A DNA stretch of 64,000 bases. Source: Mycoplasmatota bacterium. Its GTDB lineage: Bacteria; Bacillota_I; Bacilli_A; Haloplasmatales; Haloplasmataceae. Position 1 is the first letter of the stretch. Each line of letters opens with the position of its first letter. The stretch covers positions 2,363,156-2,427,155 of the forward strand of contig CP074573.1 in NCBI GenBank assembly GCA_018394295.1, read 5' to 3'. The notes under the pieces are model-generated. The model was not told where the DNA came from and searched no databases. It saw only the letters and a program-made list of their open reading frames with translations. Position numbers and translations under genes: made by a program. Below, piece after piece: positions 35,594 through 43,830 of this stretch.

Positions 35594-35985
35594 TCAATTT
35601 AATAAAAAAATATAAACTTGAAGAATTTATAAAATTTGTCATCATAGGATTAATGGCAACTGGAATCAGTTACCTAATATACATTTCTCTAATCAAATTA
35701 ATGGATAAAAGTATTGCCTACTCCATTGGTTATGCCATCAGTTTTTGTTTTAACTTAATCGCCTCAAATTTATTTACCTTTAAAACTAAAGTAAATGTAG
35801 AAAATGGTATACGTTTTGGATTAGCCCATTTAACAAATATTATTATTCAACTCATTTTATTAAATCTATTTACCTTTATAGGGATTCCTGAATTATATGC
35901 CCCTATCCCAGTCTATGTTATCGCAGTTCCTGTAAATTTCTTTGTTGTAAGGTTTGCATTAAAGGGTAATAAGTTCAGAAAATAA
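35578..35985 (+). CDS. GtrA family membrane protein (putative lipid-linked sugar flippase)
   Basis: 135 residues, four membrane helices at about 17-37, 45-68, 80-100 and 105-127. Typical GtrA features: EFIKFVIIGLMATGISYLIY at the start, SYxxSFxxNFxxxKFxTF-type block (SFCFNLIASNLFTFK) and a basic C-terminus. GtrA/GtcA proteins are thought to flip undecaprenyl-phosphate sugar across the membrane. The start overlaps the yfhO-like gene by 16 bases, so translation is coupled. Together with the divergent CsbB-like enzyme this completes loading, flipping and transfer steps. A hairpin terminator follows at 35997-36031. Confidence 0.88.
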   Translation: MYKFVVNLIKKYKLEEFIKFVIIGLMATGISYLIYISLIKLMDKSIAYSIGYAISFCFNLIASNLFTFKTKVNVENGIRFGLAHLTNIIIQLILLNLFTFIGIPELYAPIPVYVIAVPVNFFVVRFALKGNKFRK

Positions 35986-35996
35986 AGAATTCTATA

Positions 35997-36031
35997 AAAG
36001 CGCAAATATCACTTTTGATAATCTGCGCTTT
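35997..36031. terminator. terminator of the yfhO-gtrA transcript
   Basis: AAAGCGCA pairs with TGCGCTTT across a 19-base loop, T-rich afterwards. Located 11 bases after the gtrA stop. Confidence 0.65.
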
Positions 36032-36066
36032 ATTAAATTTTACCAATAGACAATAACTAATTTAAG

Positions 36067-36095
36067 TTGTACTCATATTTTATTTATGATAAAAT
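36067..36095 (+). promoter_or_regulatory. promoter of the aldo/keto reductase gene
   Basis: TTGTAC at 36067-36072 and TAAAAT at 36090-36095 with a 17-base spacer, about 33 bases before the ATG at 36129. Confidence 0.6.
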
Positions 36096-36128
36096 TATCA
36101 TTAGCAAGCAATTTAGTGGGAGGTCAAT

Positions 36129-37244
36129 ATGAAAAAAGTACAAATGAAAAGCGATGTAAACAACTCTCTATTAGGGTTTGGATGCATGCGTTTTCCAACG
36201 AAAAACGGAAAAATAGATCGCGAATTATCAACCAAAATGTTAGAATATGCCTATCAAAATGGTGTTACTCACTTTGATACCGCTTATCCCTATCATGAGG
36301 GTGAAAGTGAATTATTTCTCGGAGAATTCCTGAAAAAACTTGATCGTAATAGTTTTACATTATCAACAAAATTACCTGTTTGGAAAGTTGAAAAATATGA
36401 AGACTTTGAAGCATATCTAGATGAACAATTAAATAAACTACAAGTAGATTATTTTGATTTTTATTTACTACATGCTTTAAATAAAAATACTTGGAAAAAA
36501 ATTAAGGAACTTGACGTCTTTAAGTTTATTGAAGAAGCAAGAGCTAAAGGGAAATTTCGCTATATTGGTTTTTCTTATCATGATGATAAAGAAACATATC
36601 AAGAGATTGGAACAAGTTATGATTGGGACTTCTGTCTCCAACAAATAAACTACGTTGACTATAAAAGTCAACAAGGCGTTGAAGGATATCAATTAATGGC
36701 TGATCGGAATATCCCAATTTGGGTTATGGAACCATTAAAAGGCGGGCAACTAACGACACTTCCTGAGGACATAATGAATGAATTTAAAACAGTTAAACCT
36801 GATGATAGTAGTGTAGAGTGGGCGTTTAGATGGATACACTCTTTACCTGGTGTTAAATTAATTTTAAGTGGTATGTCTACATTAGAACAAGTTGAAGAAA
36901 ATGTTAAAATATTTGACAAGATTGAACCATTAAATGAAAATGAATTCAAAGCAATTGATCGAGTAAGAGATATGCTTAATAAACGTGTAAAAATTGCTTG
37001 TACAGGATGTAATTATTGCATGCCATGCCCTCAAGGGATACAAATACCAAGAAACTTTAAAATATATAATAATACTTATATGTACAATAACCTAGATTCA
37101 GGTAAATTTGCCTATAAACATTATTTAAAAGAAGAAGAAAAAGCAGTAAATTGTATTGAATGCGGTGAATGCTTAACTAAATGTCCACAACAACTTGAAA
37201 TTCCTACACTATTACATGAAGTTGTTGACAATATTGGTGAGTAA
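36129..37244 (+). CDS. aldo/keto reductase with C-terminal 4Fe-4S ferredoxin domain
   Basis: 371 residues. AKR barrel: LGFGCMRFP, the catalytic Asp and Tyr in HFDTAYPYHEGESE, Lys in LSTKLP and His in YLLHAL. The C-terminus adds two Cys clusters: CTGCNYCMPCP (about 292-302) and CIECGECLTKCP (about 344-355), giving one or two 4Fe-4S clusters. These fused proteins are common in anaerobic Bacillota and may reduce aldehydes with ferredoxin-linked electrons; the substrate is unknown. The start is ATG after GGGAGGTCAAT. It has its own promoter and a terminator 28 bases past the stop, so it is a single-gene unit. Confidence 0.92.
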   Translation: MKKVQMKSDVNNSLLGFGCMRFPTKNGKIDRELSTKMLEYAYQNGVTHFDTAYPYHEGESELFLGEFLKKLDRNSFTLSTKLPVWKVEKYEDFEAYLDEQLNKLQVDYFDFYLLHALNKNTWKKIKELDVFKFIEEARAKGKFRYIGFSYHDDKETYQEIGTSYDWDFCLQQINYVDYKSQQGVEGYQLMADRNIPIWVMEPLKGGQLTTLPEDIMNEFKTVKPDDSSVEWAFRWIHSLPGVKLILSGMSTLEQVEENVKIFDKIEPLNENEFKAIDRVRDMLNKRVKIACTGCNYCMPCPQGIQIPRNFKIYNNTYMYNNLDSGKFAYKHYLKEEEKAVNCIECGECLTKCPQQLEIPTLLHEVVDNIGE

Positions 37245-37272
37245 CAATTAAATAAACGTTTTAAAAATAAAT

Positions 37273-37302
37273 AAAAAAATACCACAAGATGGTATTTTTT
37301 TT
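37273..37302. terminator. terminator between convergent genes
   Basis: AAAAATACC pairs with GGTATTTTT around a short loop, with A and T tracts on either side; serves the reductase gene and the opposing lipoprotein gene. Confidence 0.75.
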
Positions 37303-37332
37303 ATTTAAATACTCAATTAAGTATGATCAAAA

Positions 37333-37839
37333 TCATTCATTAGTTAATGTGTGTGTGACTAGAAGCTCGATACAATCAGTATATCCCACTTTGATAGATA
37401 CATGATAACTTTCATCTGATTGCTTCTCTATATTAATCATGGTTGGTACTGCATCTACTTTGGTTTTTTCAAGAAAAACATCTGTAATATCAACGGTATT
37501 TATTAGATATAACTTAATTTTGGGGTTTGAAACAAAATTTTCATATTCACTACTTGTTAGAACTTGATGACAATGATTACAATATGGACTGTAAATAAAA
37601 ATGATATAATCACTCGCGTCTGCATCAATTTTACTTTCTGCTAATGTATTTAGGTACTCTTCCGTTAAAACATCATCTAAATTAGTAGTAGTATATTCTG
37701 TAACTACTTCCTCGGTTGTAGTTGTTGATTCTGTTTCTACTTCCTTAGTGGTAGTTGTAAGTTCTGATAGTTCACATCCTGATAAAAATGTAAGTGCAAT
37801 CATCAATAAAAAAGATACAATAAAATAGTTTTTTTTCAT
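37333..37839 (-). CDS. thioredoxin-like lipoprotein
   Basis: 168 residues. Signal with lipobox FLSGC (Cys about 22), a Thr/Glu-rich linker (27-55), then a thioredoxin-like domain (about 75-165). The active site is SPYCNHCH, a CxxC preceded by YSPY as in the third domain of the CcdA fusion at 23102-24835. VPTMINIE carries the cis-Pro region. It should act outside the membrane, reducing or oxidising protein thiols, and could accept electrons from the CcdA fusion; that partnership is inferred. The start follows AAAGGAGGAGACTT. Single gene. Confidence 0.85.
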   Translation of the reverse strand: MKKNYFIVSFLLMIALTFLSGCELSELTTTTKEVETESTTTTEEVVTEYTTTNLDDVLTEEYLNTLAESKIDADASDYIIFIYSPYCNHCHQVLTSSEYENFVSNPKIKLYLINTVDITDVFLEKTKVDAVPTMINIEKQSDESYHVSIKVGYTDCIELLVTHTLTNE

Positions 37840-37987
37840 AAGTCTCCTCCTTTCAACTAAGATTTTTCTTTTTTAATTAATTATACTTATTATATAATAC
37901 CATAACTTATGTAATTTAAAAATATTATCAAAAAAATTACGACTTTGAATTATCGGTATGGTAGACTCGAGCAATTATATCACGAAA

Positions 37988-38035
37988 AAAGAACTGGCTA
38001 AAAATCCTTAAAAAAAGGAATTTTTAACTAGTTCT
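37988..38035 (-). terminator. long hairpin terminator after bceB-like gene
   Basis: GAACTGGCTAAAAATCCTT pairs with AAGGAATTTTTAACTAGTTC with a few mismatches around an A-rich loop; lies 42 bases beyond the permease stop. Confidence 0.6.
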
Positions 38036-38076
38036 TAATATATTATCTTTAAAATTTAGAAGAAGGGAATAAGATT

Positions 38077-40035
38077 TTAATGAATTATCTGTTTAATATA
38101 TTTATTTTTAGTAATAAAATAGAAGGTGAAATGAATAACAATAAATACAAGCATCATCATTAGGCTATACCACATCACTCGATAATAAAATGTAAAATTC
38201 ATTGCGGTTAACATAATATAGAGAAAACCAATTAATAATCCAAGGATCATTGGAATAAAAAAGATGACTTTTAATTCGCTGAAAATTGGTTTCTTCATTT
38301 CTACATCAGATGATCCTATTTTTTTAATTTTTTCATAGCGTTTCTTTTGATTAGGTAAATCGTTAAATAATTTTAGAGTTATCACTACCCCGATAGAAAT
38401 AGAAAACGTAATTCCAATAAAACACATAACAAACAAGTTGCAAGATGCATTCCGCATATTATTTTCATAAGCAAGAACTCTAGATGATGGCATCAGAGAC
38501 CAATCATTATATAATTGTTGTAACGTTTGATTCTCTATTTTTTCAGGATTTTTTGCTTTTACTGCGTTAACAAAATCAAGAACTAAAGGTTTTGAATTCA
38601 TCCAATGATCTAACTTAAACATTCGAAACCGTTCAATTCTATCACTTCCTAATTCTCTGACAATCTGATTGTAGTTGGCATCATCGATAATAATCATAAA
38701 TTGTAGTTGATAATTATTTATATTATAATGATACCCTATTTTTTCTTCTTGAAACTTAAACTGGAAGTTTCGATTTGTTTGCTGGTCTTTAAAAACAATA
38801 TCTTCTTCTTTTTCAAACCATTTCAACGATCCATCTTCAAAAGAGATAGCAACCGCATGATCTTTTTTAACATCTAAATTTTTTTGACTTAGTTGATTAT
38901 ACATGTTTTCAGAGACAATAACTGTATCGCCCCAAATCCCATACTGATTCGTTGTGGTTTTATATAAAATCATATGCATAAATTCCATTGTTTTTTCTTC
39001 TTTATCAATGTGATGCTTTTCAAATATTTGTGTAATCTCTTCATCACTTAGAGACTTGCTCCATCCTGTTTCTATAAGCATGAGATCATAAGGATATACC
39101 TTTTTCACCTCTTCAAGCTGAGTTGCATAGACCGAAAAAGTCAATCCAATAAAATAAATCGCAACAGCAATTAATAAAGTTGTAACAAATAGGATGTTCT
39201 TATATTGTTTAAAATGCTGTTTTAACTCAGAATAAAATAATATATTCTGATGATATTTCTCTTTTTTTATTAATCTTAAAATAATTTGTCCAAATTCTTT
39301 AATTATTAGGTATAATCCAATTAAATTCATAGTAAAAAATAATATTAAGAAAAGTAGAGGGTTATTAACTACATTTTTAACTAATAATAGATAGGTTAAT
39401 AGATAAGAGACAATAATTAATAGAATTCCAATGAAACCTAATAACGGATTATTCGAATCATTAATTTCACTCATTTTCTCTTTTTTCAATAACTCAATTA
39501 CTTGAAACTTATTTATCTTAAAGTGTGAGATAATTAACACAACTGTAAATATGAAAGAGAATAAGATAATTGTTAATAAAAAACTTTTATAATTTAAAAT
39601 AAAGGGAATATCCTTTAAATCAATGATGGAAAGAAATATCATATAAAATAACTTAGAAAATACAACACCACTTATAATCGCAGCTACAATTGATATACAC
39701 ATAATGATAAAATATTCAATTCTATTCATTCGATTAATCTCTTTACTTGTCATTCCAAGTGTTATAAAAAGCCCTATTTCATGATATTTTGACTTAATAA
39801 ATGCCTGATATGCATAATGAATGAAAAAAACAGAGAAGATACCAATAATAAATAATGCCATTTTCATTACTTCATCAATAGTAGTATATCTAATGGTTTC
39901 ATATAATGCAGGATTATAATAGATGATTGAATAGATGAAGAAAACCATAATTGAAAAACTAATACATAAAAAGAAAGCTAAATATTGTTTTATATGATAA
40001 ATAAAATTTTTTCGAATCATGCTTTTAAAATTCAT
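38077..40035 (-). CDS. BceB-type ABC transporter permease (FtsX-like)
   Basis: 652 residues from ATG 40035; AGGTGGTGAG lies upstream inside the end of the ATPase gene. Ten membrane helices: one near the N-terminus, then a cluster to about 300, a large outer domain of about 200 residues (310-515), and the last three helices with the FtsX domain. This 1+3+..+3 layout with a big loop between helices 7 and 8 is the BceB/VraG type that senses and counters peptide antibiotics such as bacitracin. It overlaps the BceA-like gene by 11 bases and follows the kinase and regulator genes, making a complete four-gene module. Confidence 0.9.
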   Translation of the reverse strand: MNFKSMIRKNFIYHIKQYLAFFLCISFSIMVFFIYSIIYYNPALYETIRYTTIDEVMKMALFIIGIFSVFFIHYAYQAFIKSKYHEIGLFITLGMTSKEINRMNRIEYFIIMCISIVAAIISGVVFSKLFYMIFLSIIDLKDIPFILNYKSFLLTIILFSFIFTVVLIISHFKINKFQVIELLKKEKMSEINDSNNPLLGFIGILLIIVSYLLTYLLLVKNVVNNPLLFLILFFTMNLIGLYLIIKEFGQIILRLIKKEKYHQNILFYSELKQHFKQYKNILFVTTLLIAVAIYFIGLTFSVYATQLEEVKKVYPYDLMLIETGWSKSLSDEEITQIFEKHHIDKEEKTMEFMHMILYKTTTNQYGIWGDTVIVSENMYNQLSQKNLDVKKDHAVAISFEDGSLKWFEKEEDIVFKDQQTNRNFQFKFQEEKIGYHYNINNYQLQFMIIIDDANYNQIVRELGSDRIERFRMFKLDHWMNSKPLVLDFVNAVKAKNPEKIENQTLQQLYNDWSLMPSSRVLAYENNMRNASCNLFVMCFIGITFSISIGVVITLKLFNDLPNQKKRYEKIKKIGSSDVEMKKPIFSELKVIFFIPMILGLLIGFLYIMLTAMNFTFYYRVMWYSLMMMLVFIVIHFTFYFITKNKYIKQIIH

Positions 40036-40786
40036 TAGGCTCACCACCTAATACCGCAAGATTATCTAAAATCTGATCAAAAAAGGCTTTTCTATTCCCC
40101 TTTCTAACCATTTCTAAATGAATTTTCCCATCTTTAATAAAGATTATTCGCTTACAAAAGCTTGCAGCTAACGCATCATGAGTAACTAATAAAATAGTAC
40201 TTTCTTTTTCTTGATTCAACTTTTCTAAAGATTGCATAATAGAAATTGAAGATTTAGAATCTAAATTACCCGTTGGTTCATCGGCAAGTAAAATACTTGG
40301 TTCATTTATTAAAGCTCGGGCAATTGAAGTTTTTTGCTTTTGTCCCCCAGATATTTGATATGGATATTTATTTTCTAAGGCTTGAATGGATAAGTACTGG
40401 ATTAATTCATTTGCCTTTTCTTTCATCAAACTTTCTTCTTTATGGTCTAATATCATTGGTAACATAATATTTTCTTTAACTGTTAAACTATCTAATAAAT
40501 TGAAATCCTGAAAAATAAATCCAATATGTTTTCTTCTAAATAAGGCTAATTCATTTTGATTCATTTTTGATAAATCATAATTCATTAACTCAACTTGTCC
40601 AGAAGTAGGTTCATCTAATCCACCTAACATGTTTAATAAAGTGGTTTTACCACTACCTGAAGGACCCATTATCCCTACAAATTCACCTTTTTGTATTTTT
40701 AAATTCATGTCTTTTAGTGCATGTGTAGCACTAATATCATTTTTTCCACCATAAATCTTTTCTAAATTACGAGTTACTAATAACAT
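40025..40786 (-). CDS. BceA-type ABC transporter ATP-binding protein
   Basis: 253 residues from ATG 40786; AAAAGGAGTGGAATT sets this start, the further 16 codons upstream lacking a site. Walker A GPSGSGKTT, Q-loop FIFQDFNLL, signature ISGGQKQKTSIARAL, Walker B LLADEPTGNLDSKS and the switch His in VTHD. This is the MacB/LolD-like class that works with FtsX-type permeases. It drives the BceB-like permease encoded next. The 81-base gap to the kinase gene may carry its own BceR-type promoter, as is usual for such modules. Confidence 0.92.
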   Translation of the reverse strand: MLLVTRNLEKIYGGKNDISATHALKDMNLKIQKGEFVGIMGPSGSGKTTLLNMLGGLDEPTSGQVELMNYDLSKMNQNELALFRRKHIGFIFQDFNLLDSLTVKENIMLPMILDHKEESLMKEKANELIQYLSIQALENKYPYQISGGQKQKTSIARALINEPSILLADEPTGNLDSKSSISIMQSLEKLNQEKESTILLVTHDALAASFCKRIIFIKDGKIHLEMVRKGNRKAFFDQILDNLAVLGGEPNEF

Positions 40787-40867
40787 AATTCCACTCCTTT
40801 TCTCAATGATCGATTTTATTATACGAGACTTCATCTTATATAGAAATCGAATGAGATGACATGAATC

Positions 40868-41857
40868 TTACAAATTTGTAAGATAAGTAATGGTGACTTC
40901 TGTACCTACTCCAACTTCTGATTCAATTGAAATATGATGGTTTAACTTATCACATATTTGTTTAACCACAAACAATCCAATACCCGATGAATTATTGGAT
41001 TGCCGACCGTTACTTCCAGTGAAAAAGGGTTCAAATAACCTATATAAATCATATTCTGGAATACCAATTCCTTCATCTTTTATTGATAGAGTTACTTTTT
41101 GATTGTTTTGATTGATTTCAAAGATAAGTTTTTTTTCAGGGTTACTATATTTTAATGCATTATTAATAAGCTGATCAATAATGATACGATTCCACTTTAC
41201 ATCAGTTGTGATATCTATTTTTTTATCTGAAACATTTACCTTAGGATAAATATTTTTATAAATAAATTCTTTCTTTCTTTCATTAATCATCAAATGAATC
41301 AATGACACCAAGTCAATTGTTTCTAATTGAAAATCAGTTTCAAAATCATCTAAACGAATTAGATTAAGAACTTGTTCTAATAAGTTTAATAATTTTTTAT
41401 TTTCCAAGTCGATATCACTTATATCAAGTGATTCTCCACTTTTAATTTTCTGAATTATTAAATCAATTACTGAAATCGGTGTTTTCATCGTATGTATCCA
41501 GTGTGAAAAGAACTGTTTATTATTATTCAATTTTGTTGTCATAGCTCTTTGTTCTTCAAAAGTTTCTTTACGGAGCTTTTTAATTAGATCACTCACACTC
41601 TTTTGAAGATTATTAAAAGATTCCACCTCATGTAAATTATTTACTATCACCTGATTAAGACTCTTTCTAAAGGTATCGTACTGATAATATCTGATACCTA
41701 AAAAAATGATGAGGAGAAATAATGAAATACCAATTGGATAAATAACGCTACTTATATTTGTTTCTAAATAAAAATAGAGAATCATACAAAAAGTACTTAT
41801 AAAATAAACTAAAATAAAACCCAAATAATCTTTGATAAATTCTTTAAATAGTTTCAT
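40868..41857 (-). CDS. BceS-type sensor histidine kinase
   Basis: 329 residues from the ATG of MKLFKEF at 41857; in-frame ATG codons just before it overlap the regulator stop. Two membrane helices (about 14-33 and 38-55) are separated by only a few residues, so no outer sensor domain: an intramembrane-sensing kinase that listens to its transporter. The phospho-His is in SHWIHTMKTPIS. N box NNALKYS, G1 DEGIGIP and G2 GIGLFVVKQ bind ATP. Overlaps the response regulator gene by 14 bases, showing tight coupling. A BceS partner of the neighbouring BceAB-like transporter is well supported. Confidence 0.92.
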   Translation of the reverse strand: MKLFKEFIKDYLGFILVYFISTFCMILYFYLETNISSVIYPIGISLFLLIIFLGIRYYQYDTFRKSLNQVIVNNLHEVESFNNLQKSVSDLIKKLRKETFEEQRAMTTKLNNNKQFFSHWIHTMKTPISVIDLIIQKIKSGESLDISDIDLENKKLLNLLEQVLNLIRLDDFETDFQLETIDLVSLIHLMINERKKEFIYKNIYPKVNVSDKKIDITTDVKWNRIIIDQLINNALKYSNPEKKLIFEINQNNQKVTLSIKDEGIGIPEYDLYRLFEPFFTGSNGRQSNNSSGIGLFVVKQICDKLNHHISIESEVGVGTEVTITYLTNL

Positions 41858-42539
41858 CATCATCACCAAAACTTAGTTGATACCCTACAGCTCTTTTTGT
41901 TTTCACAACATCTTCTAAAGTAATATCTTTTAATTTCTGTTTCACTCTTGAAACATTTACTGTTAATGTGTTTTCATCAACAAAGGTTGAATCATTCCAA
42001 AGTATTTCCAGTAAAGTTTCTCTTTTCACATATGTATTTTTATTTTCAAGTAAACATTTCATTAATTTAAATTCATTTTTAGATAATTCAACACTATGAT
42101 TTTCATACATCATTTTAAAGGTGTTTTCATCTAAACATAAGCCATTTACATTGATAATTGATTGTTTGACATATGACCCTTGAAACCTTCTTAAACAAGC
42201 TTTAATTTTCGCTAAAAGCAGTGATAAATTAAAAGGTTTTACAAGATAGTCATCAGCTCCTAATTCAATCCCCATCACCTGTTCTATGTCACTACTAAGA
42301 GCAGAGATTATAATGATTGGAATATTTGTTTTTTTTCTTAATAAACGACATAAATAAAAGCCATCATAATATGGTAAATTGATGTCTAATAAAACTAAAT
42401 CCGGTTGAATTTTTTCAAATTCTTGTATGACTTCACTAAAATCATTTACAGTAAATACTGTATAATCATATTTTATTAAGTGTTCTTTTATCAATACTTC
42501 TAATTTATTATCATCTTCAATTAAAAATATCTTAACCAT
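41844..42539 (-). CDS. BceR-type OmpR-family response regulator
   Basis: 231 residues from ATG 42539 with GAGGTG upstream. The receiver domain (1-120) shows EDDN, the phospho-Asp in LVLLDINLPYYDG, Ser/Thr in IIIISA and Lys in YLVKPF. The C-terminal winged helix (140-228) includes LSKNEFKLMKCL and NVSRVKQKL. It should activate the transporter genes when the kinase is stimulated. First gene of the four-gene module. The gap to the upstream ychF-like gene is 86 bases, so its own promoter is likely, though I see no clear BceR box there. Confidence 0.92.
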   Translation of the reverse strand: MVKIFLIEDDNKLEVLIKEHLIKYDYTVFTVNDFSEVIQEFEKIQPDLVLLDINLPYYDGFYLCRLLRKKTNIPIIIISALSSDIEQVMGIELGADDYLVKPFNLSLLLAKIKACLRRFQGSYVKQSIINVNGLCLDENTFKMMYENHSVELSKNEFKLMKCLLENKNTYVKRETLLEILWNDSTFVDENTLTVNVSRVKQKLKDITLEDVVKTKRAVGYQLSFGDDDETI

Positions 42540-42625
42540 CCTTTTCACCTCTATAATCACTTTAAAATCAATTGTATAAATACCCTTGTAAAAATAAGTA
42601 TAGGTCAAAACCTATACTTATTTTT

Positions 42626-43726
42626 TTATACATTAAAACGGAAATGCATGACGTCCCCATCTTTAACAATATACTCTTTTCCTTCAAGTCGCATTTTACC
42701 AGCTTCTTTAACAGCCAGTTCAGTCTTATAATGAACATAATCATCATAACTAATTGTTTCTGCACGAATAAACCCTTTTTGAAAATCAGTATGAATAACA
42801 CCTGCACACATTGGTGCTGTCATTCCTTTTTTAAACGTCCATGCCCGTACTTCTTTCGGTCCTGCGGTAAAGAATGTTTCTAATCCTAATAAATGATAAG
42901 ATGCTTTAATTAGTTTATCTAGCCCACTTTCTGTGATGCCTAAATCCTCTAAAAACATGATTCTTGATTCATCATCTAATTCAGCTAGTTCAGCCTCTAT
43001 TTTTGCGCATAATGCGATGACTTCAGCACCTTCATTTAAGGCTAATTCTTTTACTTGTTGATACTGAGGATTAGCTTCATAATCTAATACATTATCTTCA
43101 GAAATATTAGCAACATAAAGCATATGTTTTAATGTTAATAATTGTAAGTGTTTCACTGATTGAATTTCATCATCAGTTAATTCAAGTAATCGTGCTGGAA
43201 TTCCCTTATGAAATCCCGCTTTTATTTTTTCAAGTGTATGATATTCATCTTTACTATCTTTTTCATTCATTTTTGCTTGACGTTCGATTCGACCTAATCG
43301 CTTTTCAATTTGATCTAAATCAGCAAAGATGAGTTCTAAATTAATCGTTTCAATGTCTCTTATTGGATCCACTGCTTCATCAACATGTGTGATATTTGAA
43401 TCTTCAAAACAACGAACAACTTGACAAATTGCATCAACTTCTCGGATATTAGCTAAAAATTGATTTCCTAACCCTTCACCCTTACTTGCTCCACGTACTA
43501 AACCCGCTATATCAGTAAATTCAAAAGCAGCTGCAATGACCTTTTGTGGATTAACAAGTTTTGTTAATTCTATTAATCGTGTATCAGGTACTTCTACAAC
43601 TCCAACATTAGGACTAATTGTCGCAAATGGATAATTAGCTGCTTCAACTTTTGATTTTGTTATGGCATTAAAAAGTGTTGATTTACCAACATTTGGTAAA
43701 CCGACAATTCCAGCTGTTAATGGCAT
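42626..43726 (-). CDS. ychF: redox-regulated ribosome-binding ATPase YchF (OLA1 family)
   Basis: 366 residues, the standard length. G1 GLPNVGKST (8-16), NYPFATISPNVG, G3 DIAGLVRGASKGEGLGNQFL start, a coiled-coil insertion (about 130-200), then VANISEDN in place of NKxD (giving ATP rather than GTP preference), and a C-terminal TGS domain ending KDGDVMHFRFNV. YchF binds the ribosome and is involved in stress and translation control. Cytoplasmic. The start follows ATGGAGGAATATGT. It is monocistronic between the Bce module and the divergent PBP gene. Confidence 0.96.
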   Translation of the reverse strand: MPLTAGIVGLPNVGKSTLFNAITKSKVEAANYPFATISPNVGVVEVPDTRLIELTKLVNPQKVIAAAFEFTDIAGLVRGASKGEGLGNQFLANIREVDAICQVVRCFEDSNITHVDEAVDPIRDIETINLELIFADLDQIEKRLGRIERQAKMNEKDSKDEYHTLEKIKAGFHKGIPARLLELTDDEIQSVKHLQLLTLKHMLYVANISEDNVLDYEANPQYQQVKELALNEGAEVIALCAKIEAELAELDDESRIMFLEDLGITESGLDKLIKASYHLLGLETFFTAGPKEVRAWTFKKGMTAPMCAGVIHTDFQKGFIRAETISYDDYVHYKTELAVKEAGKMRLEGKEYIVKDGDVMHFRFNV

Positions 43727-43830
43727 ACATATTCCTCCATATTAAATACAAATTTTTACTATATTAATATATCATATTTTTTAAAAAAGATAAAACACTA
43801 AAAAGGAAAAAGATAAGAAGGTGATTGAAT

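Noticed and set aside
42572-42883. Plus-strand protein opposite the ychF end
   Set aside because: Antisense shadow of the conserved YchF C-terminus.
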